6,592 nucleotides of DNA from an uncultured Bacteroidales bacterium (GTDB lineage Bacteria; Bacteroidota; Bacteroidia; Bacteroidales; Bacteroidaceae): NCBI GenBank assembly GCA_937898885.1, contig CALDKD010000024.1, positions 1 to 6,592 on the forward strand, read 5' to 3'. Positions 1-5,433 of this stretch are shown piece after piece (within the stretch, counting starts at the first letter, position 1; each line of letters opens with the position of its first letter). Below the pieces are notes generated by a model, which worked only from the letters and a program-made list of their open reading frames with translations, searched no databases and was not told the DNA's origin. Position numbers and translations under genes: made by a program.

Positions 1-1
1 C

Positions 2-136
2 ATAACGATGCCCCTTAACGGACATAGTCAGAAGGGCAAAAAATGGTTGGGAAAACGGCTTGCGTTGTCTGAGATTACAGTAAAAATCCTTAACAAATAT
101 CCGATGGCCGGCGCATTTATACCGTCGGGGAAATAG
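2..136 (+). other. Possible tail of a gene cut by the window edge
   Basis: A plus-strand frame is open from the left edge to a TAG at 134-136 and encodes 44 residues, including KKWLGKRLALSEIT and NKYPMAGAF. An ATG at position 8 could also start a 42-residue peptide. It is not a recognised domain. The opposite strand is open over much of the same stretch and also looks protein-like, so coding direction is uncertain. It could be the C-terminus of a gene lying to the left, a decayed fragment, or a conserved non-coding repeat. Low confidence. Confidence 0.22.
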
Positions 137-179
137 CCCGTAGTTTATGGATTTGCCACATACCCCTCTTTTTATTTCA

Positions 180-201
180 GCGTAACATTGTTACGTTACG
201 C
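180..201. repeat. Nested inverted repeat GCGTAAC/GTTACGC
   Basis: GCGTAAC at 180-186 pairs perfectly with GTTACGC at 195-201. CGTAAC at 181-186 pairs alternatively with GTTACG at 190-195, because TTACG is duplicated in tandem. Two mutually exclusive hairpins are therefore possible. It could be a protein-binding operator or a remnant. No function is established. Confidence 0.45.
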
Positions 202-318
202 AAAACAGTACATTGATGATACCATTCAATCTGTTTGAAAGCAACTACGATATTATCTATGATGATAACGGAATAGGATGGCATAATGTCTTGAACGTAA
301 AAAATCAAATATTTTCGA

Positions 319-338
319 CTCGCTTCGCGAGGTTTTTT
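319..338 (+). terminator. Rho-independent terminator candidate
   Basis: The stem CTCGC (319-323), loop TTC and stem GCGAG (327-331) are followed by G and six T (333-338). The stem is short at 5 bp but GC-rich, and the U-tract follows directly. Orientation fits transcription entering from the left edge on the plus strand and stopping before the convergent lipoprotein gene. Confidence 0.55.
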
Positions 339-352
339 GCTTCTCTCAATGA

Positions 353-379
353 GTTCCGAGCCTTTAAATGGCTCGGAAC
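353..379. repeat. Perfect 10-bp inverted repeat, possible bidirectional terminator stem
   Basis: GTTCCGAGCC (353-362) and GGCTCGGAAC (370-379) pair perfectly around the 7-base loop TTTAAAT. On the minus strand the hairpin lies about 45 bases past the stop codon of the lipoprotein gene, but no clean T-tract follows it there. On the plus strand an AT-rich stretch follows. It probably contributes to transcript ending or 3'-end stabilisation, though this is inferred from position only. Confidence 0.5.
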
Positions 380-411
380 AAATAAATTAAATAAATCAAA
401 TGAATCGAATA

Positions 412-424
412 CGCGCTCCGCGCG
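412..424 (-). terminator. GC-only hairpin directly after the lipoprotein stop codon
   Basis: Read on the minus strand, CGCGC-GGA-GCGCG forms a 5-bp stem with a 3-base loop, one base past the TAG at 428-426. A T-rich but interrupted stretch (TATTCGATTCATTTG) follows. It could be a weak intrinsic terminator for the lipoprotein gene. A hairpin right behind a lectin-like C-terminus also resembles the layout of diversity-generating-retroelement targets, but nothing else supports that here. Confidence 0.4.
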
Positions 425-425
425 G

Positions 426-2051
426 CTATTCTGAGACAGGACGCACAGTCATGCCACCGCCCGGAAGGTCGTCGCTCACGCCCCGAACGCCATCGTTGAA
501 GTTGAGATACCTTCCGTAGTCTGTTGACCAACAGTAACCGTAGTAGCCCTGGCCGCCGACACCGTCGCTGTCGTCGTAAATACCAGCGGCAGGAAGGAAA
601 AGATGAGTATCAGTGGCAGGTGCATAGTCACCGGTATTTTTGTTTAACTGGTTTTTGTCAGCATCACTTTTCGCCTGATAAACTATGTAGCCTGACATTC
701 CGTTGTAAGGACTGGTGGGATAGTTATATGAATCTGTCCACTCCCAATAGCATTCGTCAATGAGTGCTTGCCATTGAGCCTCGCTTGGAAGAGTCCATGA
801 GTGAGTTTTTTGGTTTGCATCTGTTTCACTGCCCCAGCTTTTTGCTGCATTTGAGGCGTAATCATCTTCTTGTTTATAGAAGTAGAATCCCCAGTCGTTT
901 CCCGTAACGCCAGGTACTGCAACTGCTGTCACAGTATTACATGCGCCCACATTCTCCGTCGCCCACTTATAGCCAGCAAGTTCAATATATGCGTGACCGT
1001 TGATGCCGTCCGTCCACTTGGCGTAAAGGGTCATGTCTGCCGTCACATTCTTGGAGAAATCGTATGGTGTCGTGCAATCTTCGTCCGTACACCAGCAACA
1101 GAAGGCATAGTTTGCAGCAGTTGGCGTTGATGGGGCTGTGGCTTTCTGGTTCCATGCAACCTTAGCATCCTGAATGGCTTCTCCATGGCCTTTCATGTCG
1201 AACTTTACAGTCCACTTCTGGTCTTGGAAATCCTTTGCCAGAGTGATTCTACCCACGGTGTTGCGATTGACTGTCGGGAAGGTGGTGGAAGTCATTACGC
1301 ACTCCTTGCCGTGAACATCATCCTTGAAGGTAATGGTCATCACCTCGTCTTTCTCAGGTGTTGAATAAGTTCCTGCTGGGATGGCGAGGTAGAAATAGGT
1401 GGCGGCAACGCCTACCGGCACACCGCTCTCGCCGAGGTTCAGCGTCACGCCTGGATTCTCAGAGTTTTCTGCCATTATTGCCTGACCGTCCGTTACCGTG
1501 AACTTTCCGCTGAGTGGCTTCTTGTTGGATTGCAGGGTGATGGAGGTGACTGTAATGCCTTCCGTCCTGGTGCTGAACACAATCTGCAGCATTGCTCCCA
1601 GGCTGGAGAAACTGACCACCTCGTTCGCCGTTCCCGATATGGATTGCTTGGCATACATCGGGGCTACCTGATTGTTGTTCTGGGTGGCAGGCCACACGTA
1701 GCCGTCGGCAGTCTTCAGCGAAGCGGGATAGAACGCCTCGATATTGCCGCTGATGCCCTGGGCTGGATTGTCCTCAATAAATTTGCCAATGGTGGTTCCC
1801 TCACCATTGCTCAGTGTGAACGTATTGCTTTTATCTCCGTTCTTCACGTAAATCTGCTCACCACCGTCCCACAGCACGTCATAGCTGTAGGCGTTGTGCG
1901 CTCTGGTGCTAATGCCGATGCTCTCGGCTATGCCCGTGAAGGTTGTTCTCTCGTTGGTTGCAGGTACAATCGTCTCGTTGTCCTGACTGCATGACGCAGA
2001 CAGCAGGACTACGGCTGCCATGCACATAGCAGAAAAAATATTTCTTTTCAT
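426..2051 (-). CDS. Fimbrillin-like surface lipoprotein with InlB-type repeat and lectin-like C-terminal domain
   Basis: This is a 541-residue exported lipoprotein. Residues 1-20 form a signal peptide with lipobox LSAS followed by Cys21. The SQDNE just after the Cys resembles the Bacteroidetes lipoprotein export signal, so surface display is likely. Residues about 35-275 look like a fimbrillin/Mfa-like beta domain (FYPASL, the VAPMYA segment, SSLGAMLQIVF). Residues about 279-346 match an InlB/Listeria-Bacteroides repeat, with TTPYDFS and the ending LYAKWT. Residues about 350-541 resemble the Fibrobacter-paralogous, C-type-lectin-like fold: YKWATENVG, SWTLPSEAQW, LFLPAAG, CWST and the ending TVRPVSE. 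The gene follows the 49-residue small protein after 54 bases with no visible promoter between, so co-transcription with the ATPase gene is likely. The start is A-rich (ATAAAATG) without a Shine-Dalgarno site. Ligand and exact role are unknown; adhesion or glycan binding is inferred from the fold. Confidence 0.88.
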   Translation of the reverse strand: MKRNIFSAMCMAAVVLLSASCSQDNETIVPATNERTTFTGIAESIGISTRAHNAYSYDVLWDGGEQIYVKNGDKSNTFTLSNGEGTTIGKFIEDNPAQGISGNIEAFYPASLKTADGYVWPATQNNNQVAPMYAKQSISGTANEVVSFSSLGAMLQIVFSTRTEGITVTSITLQSNKKPLSGKFTVTDGQAIMAENSENPGVTLNLGESGVPVGVAATYFYLAIPAGTYSTPEKDEVMTITFKDDVHGKECVMTSTTFPTVNRNTVGRITLAKDFQDQKWTVKFDMKGHGEAIQDAKVAWNQKATAPSTPTAANYAFCCWCTDEDCTTPYDFSKNVTADMTLYAKWTDGINGHAYIELAGYKWATENVGACNTVTAVAVPGVTGNDWGFYFYKQEDDYASNAAKSWGSETDANQKTHSWTLPSEAQWQALIDECYWEWTDSYNYPTSPYNGMSGYIVYQAKSDADKNQLNKNTGDYAPATDTHLFLPAAGIYDDSDGVGGQGYYGYCWSTDYGRYLNFNDGVRGVSDDLPGGGMTVRPVSE

Positions 2052-2105
2052 TTTATGCTTGCTTTAATGTTTGTTTATCTATCACTTTTTGCCAATTCTC
2101 TCTTC

Positions 2106-2255
2106 TTAGTTGAAGCCGGCATCATCTAAATCGACTTCCTCCTGTCTCGAATTGCCCAATGTCATCGGATCTCCAGGACTTCCACAAAGCATCTGCTGCG
2201 CTCTTAGTTTCACCACCTTAATTCGTGGTGTCTGATAAGTTTTCTTGTTGTTCAT
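2106..2255 (-). CDS. Small protein (49 aa) of a fimbrillin-associated family with an LCGS motif
   Basis: This short frame starts at ATG 2255 and ends at TAA 2108-2106. The N-terminus is basic (MNNKKTYQTP), then comes a beta-like stretch IKVVKLRAQQM, then LCGSPGDP, and the tail is acidic (EEVDLDDAGFN). There is no signal peptide or membrane segment. It aligns without gaps over 17 residues to the plus-strand small protein at 5261-5431 (shared P, K, V, Q, L, C, G and S), and both genes sit directly before a lipoprotein gene. The existence of a paralogue in the same context is the best evidence that it is real. It starts 22 bases after the ATPase stop. Small Bacteroidales proteins of this general shape are common but have no established function. 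The LCGS could mark a leader-type cleavage site, which is inference only. Confidence 0.75.
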   Translation of the reverse strand: MNNKKTYQTPRIKVVKLRAQQMLCGSPGDPMTLGNSRQEEVDLDDAGFN

Positions 2256-2277
2256 AATATTTAGAATGTTTATATCG

Positions 2278-3849
2278 TTACACTATAGCTTCTATCAGCG
2301 TGCGGCCGTTGAGCTGCACTGGTGGCAGCAAGCCCGGCCGCTTGTCCTTGTTGAAGCAGAAGGAGATGAGGTAGCCTGTCTGCATGTTGAAGTGCTCCAG
2401 ATAGTCCGTGAGCTGTTCCTCTCCGCGTTCGTTGTAGGCATTGCCACGCCATATCTTCAGCTCGATGACATACTCATGGTTGTTGTAGTTGATGATGAGG
2501 TCGGTGCGTGTTTCATCGCGTGTCTCGGCTTCTACATAATAGTGACCAACGCCGTTGATGATCGGTCGTATGTAGAGTTGGAACTGCTTGCGACCTTGCT
2601 TCTCCACGAACTTGGTGTCCATCGTTCCGTCGGTGGTACGGAAAATTTCGTTGAAGTGCTCGGAGAACTTCTGTAAGAGCAACGGCATGTCCAGCCCATC
2701 GCCTTTGACGAACTGGGTTTTCTCAATGGATCCTACCGAGTAAATCTCTGATTCGTGTTCTTCTGCCATGAAATACTCATAGATTCGTGTCTCCATTATC
2801 CGGCAAGCGATTGCGAACGAACCGTTGTGGGCATTAATGATGTTGAACTGCTCTGCCAGCTGGAACGCCTGGTTGTCGGGATTGTATTTGCGGGATTCTC
2901 CGGAAAAGAGATGCTCTTTGAGCAAGGTTTTCAAGTCGGGGAACTGCTCAATCTTCTTGATCATGTCGTCAAAAAGCGTGTTGCGCTCGTTGAGAATGGC
3001 TTTCACGGCATTCAGAAGTCCCTCATGGCTCCAGTCGTTCTGCCCGTCCATCAACTGGCAAAGACGAGAGACAAGGAACGGATAGCCGCCGGTATAATCG
3101 CGAACCCATGATGCAACCTCCTCTGTATTCATACCTACATGATGGTCGGCCTCATAGTCATCAAGCATTCCCTTGATACCTATGGCAGAAAGGCTCATGT
3201 CAACGTCGAAAGGCACAGCAATGTTCCATGGACTGTTATACTGATGCTGTTCCTCTGGGCGCATCTTCAGTTTGAGGTTCTTGATGTCATATACCCCAGC
3301 GAGGATGACAGACTGGAAGGCGGGAATAACTTCACGATTAAGATACATTCCACGAAGTAATCCTAAAAACTTAAGGAAGGAAGAATGGTTTCCAGCCTGA
3401 TCCACTTCATCAATAAGAAGCACTATCGACTTTTTGTTACGATGACAGATTGTGCTGATGAAATCAGTCAATTCCGCCTCTGTGCATCTTTCTTTATGTA
3501 TATTGTAGAATGATTTGATTTCATTCCCAACCTCTTCGTCAAGTCCTTCTAAAGTGACCCATTTAAATTGTTGCGACAAGAGCCATACAAAAATAGAATA
3601 GAGTTTCTCTTCGTCAGCAAATGTAGAATCGGAAAGACCTTCAAAACTGATTTTGAACACACAGAATTCGTCAGAAAGTTGTTTGCTTATGGCTTCAAGT
3701 GTTGTGGTCTTGCCATACTGTCTGCCTCGGTTGATGCAGAAATAGTCACCATTGGCTATCATCTTGCGGATGATTTCCAGACGCTCGGTGATGTCCACCA
3801 TGTAGTGCTCATTGGGGCGGCATGTGCCCGCTGTATTGAATTTCTTCAT
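2278..3849 (-). CDS. AAA-like ATPase with C-terminal PD-(D/E)XK nuclease-like domain
   Basis: This 523-residue cytoplasmic protein belongs to a Bacteroidales ATPase group resembling the AAA-ATPase_like/PDDEXK_9 proteins. Residues 41-48 (RGRQYGKT) form a variant Walker A loop in which the usual first Gly is replaced by Arg, as in the RPRRFGKS-type relatives. K47 and T48 are present. Residues 144-150 (LLIDEVD) form Walker B. YTGGYPFLVSRL near 252-263 is typical of the winged-helix part. The C-terminus carries D450, E463 and K465 (TDLII then VIELK) and a QLTDYL helix, matching a PD-(D/E)XK core with apparently intact catalytic residues. The frame is open 92 codons further upstream, but that extension is Cys-rich and low quality; MKKFNTAG at 3849, preceded by GGAAATC, is the natural start. 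Substrate and role are unknown. It could act in DNA processing, defence or mobile-element biology. Confidence 0.85.
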   Translation of the reverse strand: MKKFNTAGTCRPNEHYMVDITERLEIIRKMIANGDYFCINRGRQYGKTTTLEAISKQLSDEFCVFKISFEGLSDSTFADEEKLYSIFVWLLSQQFKWVTLEGLDEEVGNEIKSFYNIHKERCTEAELTDFISTICHRNKKSIVLLIDEVDQAGNHSSFLKFLGLLRGMYLNREVIPAFQSVILAGVYDIKNLKLKMRPEEQHQYNSPWNIAVPFDVDMSLSAIGIKGMLDDYEADHHVGMNTEEVASWVRDYTGGYPFLVSRLCQLMDGQNDWSHEGLLNAVKAILNERNTLFDDMIKKIEQFPDLKTLLKEHLFSGESRKYNPDNQAFQLAEQFNIINAHNGSFAIACRIMETRIYEYFMAEEHESEIYSVGSIEKTQFVKGDGLDMPLLLQKFSEHFNEIFRTTDGTMDTKFVEKQGRKQFQLYIRPIINGVGHYYVEAETRDETRTDLIINYNNHEYVIELKIWRGNAYNERGEEQLTDYLEHFNMQTGYLISFCFNKDKRPGLLPPVQLNGRTLIEAIV

Positions 3850-3883
3850 GATTTCCGTTGTGAAAAGTGTATAATTTGCTTTG

Positions 3884-3917
3884 CAGAAATACGAAAATAA
3901 TCTCAAATATCTGCAAA
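3884..3917 (-). promoter_or_regulatory. Tentative Bacteroidetes-type promoter for the ATPase operon
   Basis: On the minus strand, TTTG (3917-3914) lies 22 bases before TATTTCTG (3891-3884), one mismatch from TAnnTTTG. The spacing is one base longer than the usual 19-21. The leader would be about 30 bases. A second near-match, TATTTTCG (3899-3892), has no well-spaced TTTG. Weak call, supported mainly by its position before the ATPase start. Confidence 0.3.
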
Positions 3918-4147
3918 AACACCTCTGAATCGATTCATTTTTATGAAATTTTATCATTTTCTCATTAAACAAGTGATTTTCTTCGCACGACAAACCAAAA
4001 CATCGGCACATACATTTGGCATGAGCCCACCTTACTTCTTGCAGTATTCTAAACCGCATGCCGAAACATTTTGGCCAAGTAACAAAAACAGGCCTTATCA
4101 CTCCGGGTAACAAATAGTGCGGCAACGTTTCTCTTTGATTCCTTATA

Positions 4148-4184
4148 CAGCAAATAAATGCCCTAATCTGTTGCTTATTTGTTG
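4148..4184. repeat. Inverted repeat CAGCAAATAA/TTATTTGTTG
   Basis: The 10-base arms at 4148-4157 and 4175-4184 pair with one G-T wobble around a 17-base loop. The repeat lies in the AT-rich intergenic region. It is too AT-rich for a strong RNA hairpin; a DNA-binding site or chance are both possible. Confidence 0.3.
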
Positions 4185-4211
4185 CTCATAATTCTTATAC
4201 CAATACACTTT

Positions 4212-4228
4212 ATATTGATATTCAATAT
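4212..4228. repeat. Perfect 7-bp palindrome ATATTGA-TAT-TCAATAT
   Basis: The arms at 4212-4218 and 4222-4228 are perfectly complementary around TAT. The spacing and symmetry suit a dimeric repressor operator, but no regulator gene is visible and AT-rich sequence yields such palindromes by chance. Confidence 0.35.
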
Positions 4229-4239
4229 TATAACTACAT

Positions 4240-4410
4240 TTATAAAGTTTGATTTATAATGTATTCAACCAGATGCTCCAGAAAGTTAAGCCAGGCATCC
4301 ATATAATTGGTGTACCCTCGCCTGTTCAGTTCCGCCGTAAGCGCCTCCGCGGGGACGTCTTGACGCGTGTCTGAAAAAGCGTGACCTTCGCATGATTGAA
4401 AGAAGAACAG
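4240..4410 (-). pseudogene. C-terminal fragment of an unidentified gene next to the IS66 end
   Basis: A minus-strand frame runs from just after a TGA (upstream limit 4410) to a TAA at 4242-4240. It encodes 56 residues with a protein-like, helix-forming end: AEALTAELNRRGY, then NYMDAWLNFLEHLVEYIINQ. No start codon precedes this part, so the 5' portion of the gene is missing. The putative IS66 terminus at 4337 lies inside the frame. The fragment may therefore be a host or phage-like gene interrupted by the insertion, or the IS end may be a chance match and the fragment may extend further. Family not recognised. Confidence 0.4.
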
Positions 4411-5147
4411 TCATGGAAGATCAATCCCAAAGCATCAGCCCGTCACCGGTGACGTTGGCCAAGCAGGCTCTCACAGAGAAGGTGTGGAATCTACTTGTCA
4501 GCGCATACACTGACAACCTCAGCCTTAACCTGGACCGGTTCCTCAGGCAGAACCATCTTAACCGTAAACGTGTCGAGGAGAACCTTGCAGAGTTCGGCCG
4601 CTCTTTCGAGTCGGCCCGCTTCGCCGCCATCATCGCCCGCCGTGAGCGGAAGAAGGCGCTCACCCGTGCCCGGAACGAGAAGGCCAGGGCCGACCTGCTC
4701 GACCCGCTGCTGAAGGCCCTGGCGGGCGCCGTGAAGGGGTCGGCCTACAACATCTGCGACGAGACCTACCACAAGGTCCTCGTCAATGCCGATGACAACG
4801 AGAGCCGCGGAAGCAGGAAGGGATATCTCTGGGATATGATTGCCCCCAGCCTCGGGCTTGCGTACTTCTTCTATGACGAGGGCTCCCGTTCCGAGGACGT
4901 CATCCTGAACGAGCTCGAGAACTACGAGGGCATCATCCAGTCCGACGGCCTGAACGCATACAAGAAGGTGGCGGCGAGGTCGGACGGCAAGGTCACGCGA
5001 CTCTCCTGCCTGCAGCACTGCAAGCGCGGGTTCATCGACCTGCAGGGCAACCCCGACGCTGACTTCATCCTCGAGCAGGCGAACCTGCTCTATGCCAACG
5101 AGCATCAGCACAGCGCAGGCACCGACGGATGGAAGCCACAGGAATAG
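4337..5147 (+). mobile_element. Remnant of an IS66-family insertion sequence
   Basis: The left limit is placed at GTAAGCG (4337-4343), which matches the 5'-GTAA start typical of IS66-family terminal repeats. The element contains a truncated transposase frame. No matching right end (CGCTTAC on this strand) occurs up to 5260, and the C-terminal third of the transposase is missing, so the right part is deleted. The TnpB-like accessory gene is also absent. G+C is visibly higher than in the flanking 3850-4270 stretch. The exact right boundary cannot be set; it lies between the end of the transposase homology near 5145 and the promoter at 5199. Confidence 0.6.
4413..5147 (+). CDS. Truncated IS66-family transposase fused to an accessory-protein-like N-terminus
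   Basis: This uninterrupted frame encodes 244 residues from the ATG at 4413, which has GAAAGAAG upstream; an in-frame ATG at 4392 adds seven. Numbered from 4392, residues about 30-70 (WNLLVSAYTDNLSLNLDRFL, HLNRKRVEENL) resemble the helix-turn-helix accessory ORF of Bacteroidetes IS66 elements. From about residue 100 the sequence matches the IS66 DDE domain: DLLDPLL, CDETYHKV with catalytic D123, KGYLWDM, FFYDEGSRSEDVIL, and IIQSDGLNAY with D185, then HCKRGFIDL. It stops at GWKPQE, before the catalytic Glu and the usual C-terminal part. Zinc-finger and leucine-zipper regions of a full transposase are missing. An internal deletion that joined two ORFs of one IS is the simplest explanation. It should be inactive as a transposase. 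Confidence 0.75.
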   Translation: MEDQSQSISPSPVTLAKQALTEKVWNLLVSAYTDNLSLNLDRFLRQNHLNRKRVEENLAEFGRSFESARFAAIIARRERKKALTRARNEKARADLLDPLLKALAGAVKGSAYNICDETYHKVLVNADDNESRGSRKGYLWDMIAPSLGLAYFFYDEGSRSEDVILNELENYEGIIQSDGLNAYKKVAARSDGKVTRLSCLQHCKRGFIDLQGNPDADFILEQANLLYANEHQHSAGTDGWKPQE

Positions 5148-5198
5148 CAGCCCGGCGGCGAGAATGTCAGATAATTCATTCAATTCAGGACCCTTTTC

Positions 5199-5229
5199 TT
5201 TGCAAAGCCATCGGAAAGGGTTAATTTTG
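5199..5229 (+). promoter_or_regulatory. Bacteroidetes sigma-factor promoter for the small protein/fimbrillin pair
   Basis: TTTG at 5199-5202 is followed after exactly 19 bases by TAATTTTG at 5222-5229, a full match to the Bacteroidetes -33/-7 consensus (TTTG, 19-21 bases, TAnnTTTG). Transcription would start a few bases downstream, leaving a leader of roughly 25 bases before ATG 5261. It lies outside the transposase homology, so the operon does not depend on the IS remnant for expression. Confidence 0.8.
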
Positions 5230-5260
5230 TTGGATTTATTGACAATCAACGAATAAAAAT

Positions 5261-5431
5261 ATGACAGACAACTTTAGAAACGCCTCGGACCAACGCATGC
5301 GGTACAGAGCACCGCTCGTGAAGGTCATTGAGATCAAGTCGCAGGGCGTGCTCTGCGGGAGCGGCCCGTCCCTGACCGGCTGGGGTAACGGCTCGGAATC
5401 CGATGGTGGAGAAATGATAGAGGAGGAATAG
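5261..5431 (+). CDS. Small protein (56 aa), paralogue of the minus-strand LCGS protein
   Basis: This frame runs from ATG 5261 to TAG 5429-5431. It has a polar N-terminus, then RAPLVKVIEIKSQGVLCGSG, a Gly/Ser-rich stretch and an acidic end (EMIEEE). It matches the protein at 2106-2255 without gaps across the P..KV....Q..LCGS core, with 8 of 17 residues identical. The paralogue has a shorter N-terminal arm, so ATG 5297 (MRYRAPLV) is an alternative start giving 44 residues. There is no Shine-Dalgarno site; the leader is A-rich. A consensus promoter lies just upstream, and the fimbrillin gene starts 2 bases after the stop, so the two are co-transcribed and probably translationally coupled. Function unknown; a role linked to the downstream lipoprotein, or a leader-like peptide, is inference. 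Confidence 0.75.
   Translation: MTDNFRNASDQRMRYRAPLVKVIEIKSQGVLCGSGPSLTGWGNGSESDGGEMIEEE
5421..5426 (+). promoter_or_regulatory. Strong Shine-Dalgarno site AGGAGG inside the small gene
   Basis: AGGAGG lies 7 bases before ATG 5434 and is made of the last Glu codons of the 56-residue protein. A consensus site is unusual for this group, where the other genes of the window have none. It fixes the lipoprotein start and suggests translation is coupled to that of the small gene. Confidence 0.7.
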
Positions 5432-5433
5432 CC

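Larger units (their letters stand above)
137..425. other. Intergenic region between converging transcripts
   Basis: No gene is supported in this roughly 290-base stretch. It is AT-rich and contains a nested inverted repeat near 180-201, a plus-strand hairpin followed by six T at 319-338, a perfect 10-bp inverted repeat at 353-379 and a GC-only hairpin at 412-424. An open plus frame from 213 to 434 reads through all three downstream hairpins and into the end of the minus-strand lipoprotein gene. Its second half is largely a translation of those hairpins, so it is not called a gene. Confidence 0.55.
3850..4239. other. AT-rich intergenic region
   Basis: About 390 bases upstream of the ATPase gene carry no supported gene. 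The upstream extension of the ATPase frame, from 4125, covers part of it but translates into an atypical Cys-, His- and Phe-rich peptide without recognisable features. The stretch from about 3850 to 4270 is clearly AT-richer than both sides. It contains the tentative ATPase promoter and two inverted repeats, at 4148-4184 and 4212-4228. Confidence 0.6.

Noticed and set aside
213..434. Plus-strand frame of 73 codons with a protein-like first half (FNLFESNYDIIYDDNGIGWH)
   Set aside because: It reads through a hairpin with a T-tract, a perfect 10-bp inverted repeat and a GC hairpin, and overlaps the end of the lipoprotein gene. The second half is a translation of those structures. A decayed gene start cannot be excluded.
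3850..4125. 92-codon upstream extension of the ATPase frame
   Set aside because: The peptide is Cys-, His- and Phe-rich, has no family features, lies in AT-rich intergenic DNA, and precedes a clear MKKFNTAG start at 3849.
4236..4262. Imperfect inverted repeat of ACATTTATAAA with TTTATAATGT
   Set aside because: The pairing needs a bulge and is entirely A/T-rich, so it is expected by chance in this stretch.
4273..4374. 33-codon plus-strand frame before the transposase remnant
   Set aside because: No promoter or ribosome-binding site, basic low-information sequence, and the opposite strand is the more protein-like reading.
4491..5249. Long minus-strand frame opposite the transposase remnant
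   Set aside because: It is the mirror of a GC-rich coding frame. The translation is Val/Leu/Gly-rich low-complexity sequence, whereas the plus strand shows clear IS66 motifs.
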